In this document: piece after piece, positions 1 to 5,015 of the stretch | Layout of the letters: every line of letters begins with the position of its first letter | How positions within the stretch are numbered: the first letter of the stretch is position 1 | Assembly: GCA_003649845.1 (NCBI GenBank) | Contig: QMTB01000120.1 | Coordinates: 1-5,015, forward strand | Source of the DNA: Thermoplasmata archaeon | GTDB lineage: Archaea > Thermoplasmatota > E2 > DHVEG-1 | Direction: 5' to 3' | DNA: 5,015 bases | Made by a program: the position numbers and the translations under genes | Notes under the pieces: model-generated | Database searches by the model: none | What the model was told of the DNA's origin: nothing | The model's input: the letters and a program-made list of their open reading frames with translations, nothing else

Positions 1-2
1 CA

Positions 3-116
3 GATATCCTTGAAGATTTTGTTTATTGGTTTAACAACCGTAGATACCACCTAGGCATCTACGGTTATCCCGCAGATGTTTATTTACGAAAACAGAATGT
101 TACCGATGTTACTTGA
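3..116 (+). CDS. C-terminal end of an rve/DDE-type transposase (5' part lies outside the window)
   Basis: The frame is open from the left edge and ends at TGA 114-116, giving 37 codons with no start codon in the window. The readable tail contains WFNNRRYHLGIYGYPADVY, which matches the usual C-terminal pattern of integrase-core (rve) transposases: an aromatic-W/Y-N-N-x-R-x-H stretch, then P-A/E-x-Y about ten residues later. In these enzymes this segment follows the last catalytic Glu of the DDE triad, so none of the catalytic residues can be seen here. It would cut and join DNA ends of an insertion sequence. I cannot tell whether the element is intact or a remnant, nor give the IS family with certainty (IS481/IS3-like tails look like this). 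The call rests on a short motif, so an unrelated protein is possible. Confidence 0.62.
   Translation, partial: DILEDFVYWFNNRRYHLGIYGYPADVYLRKQNVTDVT
36..66. repeat. Perfect 10-bp inverted repeat (hairpin) inside the transposase end
   Basis: AACCGTAGAT (36-45) is the exact reverse complement of ATCTACGGTT (57-66), separated by 11 bases. Inside the loop, 47-48 (CC) can pair with 54-55 (GG) after one mismatch, extending the stem. Both arms lie in codons of the transposase tail (around N-R-R and I-Y-G), so the symmetry exists despite coding constraint. No T-run follows directly, so it is not a standard terminator. It could be a regulatory hairpin of the element's mRNA, or chance. Confidence 0.6.
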
Positions 117-127
117 CATTACAGTTA

Positions 128-143
128 CCAAAACTTTTTATAT
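128..143 (+). promoter_or_regulatory. Archaeal BRE/TATA promoter of the small membrane protein pair
   Basis: CCAAAA (128-133) followed by CTTTTTATAT (134-143) resembles a purine-rich BRE next to an archaeal TATA box. A start of transcription about 25 bases downstream would fall near 163-168, giving a leader of roughly 35-40 bases before the ATG at 202. The leader carries a strong ribosome binding site. GTTAC elements lie upstream and an inverted GTAAC lies downstream of the box. Confidence 0.6.
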
Positions 144-184
144 CTCTCATCGTATCCAGTAACACGAAAAATAAAAAGTTAATA

Positions 185-192
185 CGGAGGTG
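185..192 (+). promoter_or_regulatory. Strong ribosome binding site CGGAGGTG
   Basis: GGAGGTG at 186-192 is an almost full complement of the archaeal 16S rRNA 3' end. It ends 9 bases before the ATG at 202, which fixes the start of the 115-codon gene. Confidence 0.8.
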
Positions 193-201
193 TAGTTTAG
201 A

Positions 202-549
202 ATGGCATGTTTCTTAGCACCTGCAACTGAAGCAGTTGCAACAACTATAATACAAAAAATGATAGGTAGGGAAAAAGCTGAAAAACTTAGATTAAGATGG
301 TTAAACACTATGCTCTGGGGAGGAGTAATACTTCTGACAATAGAACATATATGGCATGGAGAACTTGTACCATGGCCACCATTCTTAACGGCTATGAGTA
401 ATCCAGAGGATGCAGCGATTATGGTACATGAAATACTAACAAATGGTATACTAATGGCAGCAATAGTAACACTCACATGGATAGTAATGGTTCTGCTAAG
501 CTCCACGTTAATTCAGAAAAAGACCGTTAAAGAAAAAACAACTGCCTAA
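202..549 (+). CDS. Small conserved-type membrane protein, function unknown (first of a pair)
   Basis: A 115-residue protein of unknown function; I do not recognise a named family. Two clear membrane segments are visible at about 36-56 and 83-104. The N-terminal 4-21 stretch is mildly hydrophobic and may lie in or on the membrane. The first segment contains LWG at 38-40 and ends in a polar cluster E48, H49, H52, E54; a tryptophan/proline-rich PWPPF (57-61) follows, then another His at 76 (VHE). The tail after 105 is basic and hydrophilic (QKKTVKEK). The start is set by GGAGGTG nine bases upstream. A second small membrane gene follows after 15 bp with its own ribosome binding site, so they are likely co-transcribed and may form a complex. 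The His/Glu cluster at the membrane edge could bind metal, haem or protons, but this is inference. I have an unverified recollection of proteins with a similar N-terminus in methanogenic archaea. Confidence 0.85.
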   Translation: MACFLAPATEAVATTIIQKMIGREKAEKLRLRWLNTMLWGGVILLTIEHIWHGELVPWPPFLTAMSNPEDAAIMVHEILTNGILMAAIVTLTWIVMVLLSSTLIQKKTVKEKTTA

Positions 550-564
550 AAAGGAGATGGCTTA

Positions 565-858
565 ATGTGGTTGATAATAGTATCCCTAGCAGCAGCTATA
601 GCGACTGCAATATGGTATATCAAAGATGGTGTATCCAAACTAAGTTTCCTAAGTTTAGTACTATGGGGTACAACTATAATGATATTCGTGGATCACACGA
701 TGGGTTATCTAAGTGAGGGTGGAGAATTCATTGAGATGACACCTAATGCAATACTGTTAGGTATGGTACTAGTTATAATCGCGATAATACTATGGGAGCT
801 GATGTTAATCTTCGAAGATCCCAAAGGGAAAATCAAAGTATCACTGAGAAAAAACTAA
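565..858 (+). CDS. Small three-helix membrane protein, function unknown (second of a pair)
   Basis: A 97-residue, very hydrophobic protein with three likely membrane segments (about 1-19, 28-47, 62-83) and a short basic tail (PKGKIKVSLRKN). Its second segment has LWG at 33-35 and D43-H44; the upstream protein has LWG at 38-40 and E48-H49 with identical spacing. Both then carry a loop and a further hydrophobic helix starting with an xILxxG/ILM-type stretch. They look like diverged paralogues and probable partners. The start at 565 is supported by AAGGAGATG at 551-559; an earlier in-sequence ATG at 557 meets a stop after one sense codon. The stop TAA is at 856-858 and a T-rich stretch follows. 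No known domain is recognised; its function is likely tied to the upstream gene. Confidence 0.83.
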   Translation: MWLIIVSLAAAIATAIWYIKDGVSKLSFLSLVLWGTTIMIFVDHTMGYLSEGGEFIEMTPNAILLGMVLVIIAIILWELMLIFEDPKGKIKVSLRKN

Positions 859-915
859 TCTCTACAATTCAATCTCTTTTTATATTTTATTCAATCTGGG
901 CTAAAATCTCTACAA
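857..915. repeat. 11-bp direct repeat AATCTCTACAA, 48 bp apart
   Basis: AATCTCTACAA occurs at 857-867 (starting inside the stop codon of the small membrane gene) and again at 905-915. A partial third copy, AATCTC, lies at 871-876. The copies flank the plus-strand T-run and sit between two convergent genes. The repeat could be the trace of a small duplication or target-site event, or chance in low-complexity DNA. Confidence 0.45.
872..891 (+). terminator. T-rich terminator after the small membrane protein pair
   Basis: ATCTCTTTTTATATTTTATT begins 14 bases after the TAA at 858, with T-runs at 877-881 and 885-888. Archaeal transcription commonly ends at such T-runs without a hairpin. No clear stem precedes it. 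Confidence 0.5.
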
Positions 916-920
916 AAAAT
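903..920 (-). terminator. T-run terminator of the repressor-exporter operon
   Basis: Read on the minus strand, this is ATTTTTTGTAGAGATTTT, with a run of six T (914-919) about 45 bases after the permease stop and four more T (903-906). It is the first good T-run downstream of the operon and lies in the convergent gap. Confidence 0.45.
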
Positions 921-963
921 GATTTCATATAGAAATGATGATGGAAATCTAACTCAGGATGAT

Positions 964-3234
964 CTACATAGTTTCAAAAACTCGTCTGACTTTTTCTGCA
1001 ATATTCCGTTTTAAAGCAAAAGATATCGTAAAAGATGCAACTACTAAAGATACTCCAATCACCAATATACATCTAGTAATAACGATATTTGGATTTAATA
1101 CTACAGGTGGTGGAGATATTAGATTTTCAAAAGTTGCATTAAAAAGAGGAGCAAGATACATTCCAATAGGTATACCAAATAATACACCTGTAGAAGAGAA
1201 CAATAGAGTTTCCCAGAAATTATTCCTCACTACCTCATAATTTGAAAAACCCATTGATTTTAGTATCACAAACTCCCATTCACGTTCCATGACAGATATG
1301 AAGGAGAATAATCCTATAACTAACATTACTAGAGTTAATGTCACCATATCCATTGCATAAACCATTGCATGATACTCTCTCATGAGATTAAGCCAACCGC
1401 TTTCGAGTTCCTCTTTCTCCACCCAGGATCTAATAAAAGAGAGGTTTTGAAATGAACTTTCTACTGCTTTTCTCTTCATCTTCTCAACTTTAAGTAGTGC
1501 TCCTGTAGAAGAATTAAGGTTTTTGAATATATACCCCTCAGAGGAACCAAACTCATTGAGTATTCCTGATATTTTTTTTTCATATATTCCATATGGTGTA
1601 AATAGAGTAACCCTATCCCCAATAGAAAGACCAAGTCTATGAGCAGCGTCTCCTGATATAAGCATATCAGAGTAATTGATTTTACCTTCAGCAAGTGAGA
1701 AATCATGCATCTCACTATCTTTTATTAACTCATTTAACTGTATGATTATGCTTTTATTTCTATAGGATATCTCTGCACCATACCCTACATATGGTTCTAC
1801 TTTTTCTATACCTTGAAGATTATTTAACATGTCTATGGTTGAATTATCCTGCAATGTATCAAAACTGATTTTTATATCCCATAACTCATTTTCATCAAAC
1901 CTATACTTAATTCCCTCTACATAACTATCCATAGAAAGTGCGAAGGATAACCCAAGAGATAATACTAGAGCAGTTACCATAATAGTGCTTATACTTCTTG
2001 CTTTGTGACCCATTATATCTCTTAAAACAAGTTTTTTCAAAGGAGGAAAAGTCTTCCTACTGAGTATCCTTGTTCCTATCCTAGTTGCCATATAGGGTTT
2101 CATTGCCTCTGCTGGTGTAAAAGAAGATGCTCGATAGGATGGAAAAAATGCTCCAATTATGGAAAAAATGATTGCAAATATTAACGCATGAATAACATAG
2201 GTTAGATCTAATTTATAAGCTATGAAATCCTCTGGGATACTGAGTACATTGACACCCCAATAATTCATTATAGAGGCTAGTAGCCAGAATCCCAGGGGTA
2301 TAGAGATAACTGCACCTATTATTGCTATTATACAAGAGAAATAGATGTAGTGGGAGAATATACTCCATTTGCTGAAACCCATTGCTCTAAGTGTTCCTAT
2401 CTCATGTCGTTTTCTATCAATGATTCTTGATAATACTACAAATATGATAAAAGCAGATATCGCAAGTAGAATACCAGAAAAGAGATTTGCAAGAGAATTC
2501 ATAGCTCCTAGATCCTCTCTGAAGGCTGTATAAGCAAAAGTCTTACTCGAGGGTTTAACCACAGGGTTAATCCCTCTTTTTACGAAAAGCATTCTAATAG
2601 ATGATAAAACTGTATTCTCCTTATTTTTATTTAATAATTTAATGTAGAGTGTATTAATAGAATCATTAAGAATTTCTCGTGATACAAAGAAAATTCCGAA
2701 ATCCTTCTCAATCCATCCATCAGGTGAAATCAAATAAATATGATTAGGGGAGAAACAGATACCACAAACTGTTAAATTTAGGGTTTTTCCAGATAGATAT
2801 AGAGTGATTTTCTCCCCTATTTTAACATTATGTTTATCAGCATAGTGATGTTCAATAACAACTTCATTTCCAGCTTTTAGATCTCTACCTTTTAGAATCT
2901 CATAGTTATCGACTCTCTCTCCGATTTCCACACCTATTATTTCCCCTCTAACCCTAGTGTCATCAACAAAGGTGTATGTATCTGTTATAAAAGCTGAAGA
3001 AACCATCGATATCCCAGGGATATTCTTGATATCCAATGATGGATCACTAATTGGTATAGTAGATATAGTTATATCTGAGGTATTGAGTTTTTCATCTGCA
3101 TTATCAAGACTTTGAATACCGGAATCATAGGTGCTCCTAAAAGATGAATAAATCCCTGAACTGAATGCAATTAGAAGAACTATAGCAATCACCCAGTTTT
3201 TCTGATATCTGAACTCACGTATCAGACGTTTCAT
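964..3234 (-). CDS. FtsX/MacB-type ABC transporter permease, 8 membrane helices
   Basis: A 756-residue permease of the FtsX/MacB (type VII) class. One N-terminal helix (about 13-31) is followed by a large extracytoplasmic domain (32-248), then helices at about 250-270, 295-325 and 343-365. A second anchor helix (415-436), a second extracytoplasmic domain (437-627) and helices at about 628-650, 674-697 and 717-741 follow. It is thus an internal duplication of the 4-helix FtsX unit. Both halves keep the hallmark E-x3-L-(R/K)-x-MG-F-S motif (278-288 and 654-664), and the first half ends in the coupling-type PSYRASSFTPAEAMKP (365-380). Such permeases usually couple ATP hydrolysis to movement of the outside domains rather than moving substrate through the membrane. 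A CGIC pair at C157/C160 in the first outer domain is unusual. GAGGAG just before the ATG fixes the start; the ATPase gene ends 22 bp upstream. The substrate (lipid, peptide or drug) is not readable. Confidence 0.92.
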   Translation of the reverse strand: MKRLIREFRYQKNWVIAIVLLIAFSSGIYSSFRSTYDSGIQSLDNADEKLNTSDITISTIPISDPSLDIKNIPGISMVSSAFITDTYTFVDDTRVRGEIIGVEIGERVDNYEILKGRDLKAGNEVVIEHHYADKHNVKIGEKITLYLSGKTLNLTVCGICFSPNHIYLISPDGWIEKDFGIFFVSREILNDSINTLYIKLLNKNKENTVLSSIRMLFVKRGINPVVKPSSKTFAYTAFREDLGAMNSLANLFSGILLAISAFIIFVVLSRIIDRKRHEIGTLRAMGFSKWSIFSHYIYFSCIIAIIGAVISIPLGFWLLASIMNYWGVNVLSIPEDFIAYKLDLTYVIHALIFAIIFSIIGAFFPSYRASSFTPAEAMKPYMATRIGTRILSRKTFPPLKKLVLRDIMGHKARSISTIMVTALVLSLGLSFALSMDSYVEGIKYRFDENELWDIKISFDTLQDNSTIDMLNNLQGIEKVEPYVGYGAEISYRNKSIIIQLNELIKDSEMHDFSLAEGKINYSDMLISGDAAHRLGLSIGDRVTLFTPYGIYEKKISGILNEFGSSEGYIFKNLNSSTGALLKVEKMKRKAVESSFQNLSFIRSWVEKEELESGWLNLMREYHAMVYAMDMVTLTLVMLVIGLFSFISVMEREWEFVILKSMGFSNYEVVRNNFWETLLFSSTGVLFGIPIGMYLAPLFNATFENLISPPPVVLNPNIVITRCILVIGVSLVVASFTISFALKRNIAEKVRRVFETM

Positions 3235-3256
3235 TTCTCCTCTTCTAATAAGTCTA

Positions 3257-4072
3257 TTAGATTTTTCTATCGTCCACTATTCTTCCATCTCTTAACGTAA
3301 CGATGCGTTCTGCAAACTTGGTAATGCCTAGATCATGTGTAACTAAAATAGTAGTAGTACCCATATTTTTCGCTGAATTATAGAGTGTGTAAGCTACTTT
3401 TTCACTGCTTTTTGTATCAAGATTCCCAGTTGGTTCATCTGCAAGTAGTATCGATGGTTTTTTAGCAAGCGCTCTTGCAATTGCAACTCTCTGTTGTTCT
3501 CCTCCAGATAACTCTGATGGAAATCTATCTCCAAGTTTAGATATACCCACTATTTCAAGATAACGGATAGCTTCTTCTCTCGTTCTTTTTACATTTCTAA
3601 GTTTTAATGATAATTCAACGTTTTCAACTGCAGTAAGAGTTGAAATAAGGTTGAAAAATTGGAATACGAAGCCAACTTTATATCGTCTAAAACTAGTGAG
3701 TTCTTTATCCTTTAATTTCGAGAGATCTTCACCATCTACAATTATCCTTCCTTCAGTTAGTACATCTATTCCACCAATTAGATTCAACAAAGTACTCTTT
3801 CCGCATCCTGATGGACCTACAACTACTATAAACTCTCCTTTTTTAACGGATAGATTCACATCTCTTAATCCATAAACCTTTGTCTCACCAGATCTATAAA
3901 TTTTAGTTACATTTTTCATCTCTATCATAAAAGATGTGGCTATATCCGACGGAGGACGAATATTAAATATTTTTTCACATCTTGGACAGGAAACGGTATA
4001 CTCCTCAGCATCATCCGGCACCTCTACTATAAATACGTCCGTACAGTTTGGGCATTTGGTTTTCACCCTCAT
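3257..4072 (-). CDS. ABC transporter ATPase (LolD/MacB type) with N-terminal zinc ribbon
   Basis: A 271-residue ATPase that powers the adjacent permease. Residues 1-40 form a zinc ribbon with C7-x2-C10 and C29-x2-C32 (CPNC, 18 residues, CPRC). The nucleotide-binding domain starts near M49. It has Walker A GPSGCGKST (86-94), Q-loop Q138 (GFVFQFFNL), signature LSGGEQQR (188-195), Walker B ILLADEP (208-214) with E213 as catalytic base, D-loop NLD (217-219) and H-loop H246. All catalytic motifs are intact. The FQFFNL Q-loop and ADEPTGNLD stretch are typical of the LolD/MacB/FtsE branch, matching the FtsX-type partner. Those family members usually lack the ribbon and are about 220-230 residues, so the first 48 residues are an addition. 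The upstream ATG is preferred over M49 because it overlaps the repressor stop (ATGA, 4069-4072) and follows GAGGGG at 4078-4083 with 5-base spacing. Confidence 0.94.
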   Translation of the reverse strand: MRVKTKCPNCTDVFIVEVPDDAEEYTVSCPRCEKIFNIRPPSDIATSFMIEMKNVTKIYRSGETKVYGLRDVNLSVKKGEFIVVVGPSGCGKSTLLNLIGGIDVLTEGRIIVDGEDLSKLKDKELTSFRRYKVGFVFQFFNLISTLTAVENVELSLKLRNVKRTREEAIRYLEIVGISKLGDRFPSELSGGEQQRVAIARALAKKPSILLADEPTGNLDTKSSEKVAYTLYNSAKNMGTTTILVTHDLGITKFAERIVTLRDGRIVDDRKI

Positions 4073-4713
4073 AGTTTCCCCTCATCTCCTAATTGTTTGT
4101 TATTGGACATGGATCTTTTCTTCTCATTTACATAAGTTCCTCCAATGAATAAATTATATATCTCCTGTTTCAGCAAATCTAAGTTTACTCCTAGATCTTG
4201 AAGGATTAATATCTGATATATGAATCCATCTATACAGGCAGAGAGAATGCAGGCTTTTATTTTTGAATTTGGAATATCCAGTTCATTCAATATATTTTCT
4301 ACTATTCCAATATATTTCCTCCAGATATCTTTAATCACATTGATGGTTTCTTTTCCATCCTCACAGTAGACAATCAGATCATTTGCAAATTTTACCAGTT
4401 TACTTTGATCAGTGATGGAGGATAATGAGTCATTGATAATAATCCAAAGTTTTTCTTCAGGATTTCTGCATTTATTAAGTTGTTCATAAACACTTCTCCT
4501 CCAAAAAATCTCCATTCCTACTCTCAATGCCTCTTTTGCAAGATCTAGTTTAGAATCGAAATAATGGAAAATAGCGCCTTTTGATACCTTTGCTCGCTCG
4601 GCAATAGCATCTATTGGTACAGTTGCATATGATGATTCAGTAAATAATTCCAATGCAGATAGTACAATCTTTTTCCTTGTGTCTATTTCCTTTATTTTTG
4701 GCATACCGCTCAT
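4069..4713 (-). CDS. TetR-family transcriptional repressor, likely autoregulatory
   Basis: A TetR-family repressor of 214 residues if started at the ATG at 4711-4713. The N-terminal DNA-binding domain covers about residues 11-60; the helix-turn-helix lies in ATVPIDAIAERAKVSKGAI (30-48), followed by the family's FHYFDSK signature (49-55). The rest is an all-helical ligand-binding and dimerisation domain with four cysteines (82, 117, 155, 160), ending in a hydrophilic tail of about 24 residues. The open frame extends to an ATG at 4776, but that start lies upstream of the predicted TATA box (4746-4753) and would make the operator palindrome coding, so 4713 is chosen; the ATG at 4704 is a close alternative. 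No strong ribosome binding site precedes it, in line with a short or leaderless mRNA. It is first in the operon with the ATPase and permease, so its ligand is probably the exporter's substrate or a related stress signal. Confidence 0.9.
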   Translation of the reverse strand: MSGMPKIKEIDTRKKIVLSALELFTESSYATVPIDAIAERAKVSKGAIFHYFDSKLDLAKEALRVGMEIFWRRSVYEQLNKCRNPEEKLWIIINDSLSSITDQSKLVKFANDLIVYCEDGKETINVIKDIWRKYIGIVENILNELDIPNSKIKACILSACIDGFIYQILILQDLGVNLDLLKQEIYNLFIGGTYVNEKKRSMSNNKQLGDEGKL

Positions 4714-4716
4714 TAA

Positions 4717-4734
4717 ATACCGACTAGTCGGTAT
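4717..4734. promoter_or_regulatory. Perfect 18-bp palindromic operator, probable TetR-family binding site
   Basis: ATACCGACTAGTCGGTAT is a perfect palindrome with no spacer. The ACCGAC-N2-GTCGGT shape is common among TetR-family operators. It is 3 bases upstream of the repressor's chosen ATG and about 12-30 bases downstream of the minus-strand TATA box, so a bound repressor dimer would cover the transcription start. I found only this one copy in the window, pointing to self-regulation of the three-gene operon. Confidence 0.88.
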
Positions 4735-4745
4735 GTAAGATCCTT

Positions 4746-4753
4746 TATTTAAA
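4746..4753 (-). promoter_or_regulatory. TATA box of the repressor-exporter operon
   Basis: On the minus strand this reads TTTAAATA inside GATTTAAATAAAGG. A start of transcription about 25 bases downstream would fall near 4724-4728, the middle of the 18-bp palindrome, leaving a leader of only about 10-25 bases before the ATG at 4713 or 4704. Confidence 0.6.
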
Positions 4754-4945
4754 TCCATCGAAAAATAGTTAACCAATTAGTAGAGTTGATAAGATAATAA
4801 TATGAAGTTTTATTCCTTAATCAGTTCTCCATATGAGCTAATGTTTATCTACAAATTAACTTTCAAATGATGATTGTCTGAAAAACATTTAACAAGACTT
4901 TTGCACTTTTTAGAATTCAGGAGAAAATAACTTATCTTTGAACAG

Positions 4946-4985
4946 TGTTTTTCATCCTCATGGATGGGATGGAAACATGTTTTTT
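4946..4985 (+). repeat. Imperfect hairpin followed by six T
   Basis: TGTTTTTCATCC (4946-4957) can pair with GGATGGAAACA (4967-4977) through one G-U pair and one bulged T, with a 9-base loop. A run of six T follows at 4980-4985. In form this is a plus-strand intrinsic terminator, but no plus-strand gene is seen to end before it. It could instead be an operator-like inverted repeat or chance. A shorter alternative stem, CATCC/GGATG (4953-4957 with 4962-4966), competes with it. Confidence 0.35.
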
Positions 4986-4999
4986 ACAAAGGATACGAA

Positions 5000-5015
5000 C
5001 CTTTTCGGGAAAAGG
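5000..5015. repeat. 6-bp inverted repeat with CGGG loop at the window edge
   Basis: CCTTTT (5000-5005) and AAAAGG (5010-5015) are exact reverse complements around CGGG. The window ends at the outer base, so the true stem length is unknown. Confidence 0.35.

Larger units (their letters stand above)
4777..5015. other. Non-coding or undetermined right end, possible start of a plus-strand gene
   Basis: Nothing convincing is coded between the operon promoter and about 4960. A weak plus-strand TATA-like stretch, CTTTTTAGAA, is at 4907-4916. From 4960 to the edge all three plus frames are open: ATG 4960, ATG 4964 (starting M-G-W-K-H-V-F-Y) and ATG 4977 (starting M-F-F-T-K-D-T). None has a strong ribosome binding site. 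Two minus-strand frames are also open at the edge and could be the tail of a gene that ends near 4960 or 4930. The window is too short to decide. Confidence 0.4.

Noticed and set aside
147..506. Minus-strand open frame of 119 codons opposite the first small membrane gene
   Set aside because: It overlaps the plus-strand ribosome binding site, which has a strong match and a correct spacing, and its protein shows no recognisable pattern; it is the antisense shadow of a hydrophobic gene.
959..1240. Plus-strand open frame of 93 codons opposite the permease C-terminus
   Set aside because: It lies wholly opposite a clear permease gene, has no ribosome binding site and would run through the operon's 3' end.
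1476..1715. Minus-strand open frame of 79 codons inside the permease gene
   Set aside because: It is in another frame of the same strand within the second outer domain of the permease, with no domain or start signal.
3651..3875. Plus-strand open frame of 74 codons opposite the ATPase Walker A region
   Set aside because: It is the complement of conserved ATPase motifs and has no start signal.
3936..4148. Plus-strand open frame of 70 codons opposite the ATPase start and repressor end
   Set aside because: It covers the overlap of two well-supported minus-strand genes.
4714..4776. Start of the repressor at the ATG at 4774-4776 (21 extra residues)
   Set aside because: This start lies upstream of the predicted TATA box and would place the operator palindrome in coding sequence; the extra residues do not resemble a TetR N-terminus.
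4802..4870. Plus-strand 22-codon open frame (ATG at 4802)
   Set aside because: No ribosome binding site and no clear promoter; its length is expected by chance in AT-rich DNA.
1..5015. CRISPR array, tRNA or rRNA genes, riboswitch, replication origin
   Set aside because: No regularly spaced repeats, no cloverleaf or conserved rRNA segments and no known aptamer pattern were seen by eye on either strand; tRNA and Rfam scans could not be run.

Overview
This AT-rich window looks like chromosomal DNA from an archaeon, most likely a euryarchaeote (a methanogen or a Thermoplasmata-type lineage; I cannot name the genus). The evidence is archaeal-style TATA boxes rather than bacterial -35/-10 promoters, strong GGAGGTG-type ribosome binding sites, frequent ATA (Ile) and AGA (Arg) codons, short T-run terminators, and an N-terminal CxxC zinc ribbon fused to an ABC ATPase.

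Layout from left to right. (1) Positions 3-116 hold the last 37 codons of a plus-strand protein that resembles the C-terminal tail of an rve/DDE-type transposase. It contains a perfect 10-bp inverted repeat. (2) Positions 128-858 hold a plus-strand unit: a TATA box, a strong ribosome binding site, then two small membrane protein genes of 115 and 97 codons, 15 bp apart. The two proteins share an LWG...(E/D)H membrane motif with identical spacing and look like diverged paralogues of unknown function. (3) Positions 859-963 form a short convergent intergenic region with T-runs for both strands and an 11-bp direct repeat. (4) Positions 964-4713, minus strand, hold a compact three-gene operon read from right to left: a TetR-family repressor, an ABC ATPase of the LolD/MacB type with an N-terminal zinc ribbon, and an 8-helix FtsX/MacB-type permease. 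Repressor and ATPase genes overlap by ATGA; ATPase and permease genes are 22 bp apart. (5) A perfect 18-bp palindrome at 4717-4734 lies at the predicted transcription start of this operon and is almost certainly the repressor's own operator. (6) Positions 4777-5015 hold no convincing gene, but contain hairpins and an unresolved reading frame running off the right edge.

The main story is a self-contained, autoregulated exporter. The repressor likely senses a ligand, leaves the palindrome, and so raises expression of itself plus the ATPase and permease, which together would form a mechanotransmission-type (type VII) ABC complex acting on a substrate at or outside the membrane. No substrate can be read from the sequence. 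The less understood part is the small paired membrane protein unit beside the transposase remnant.
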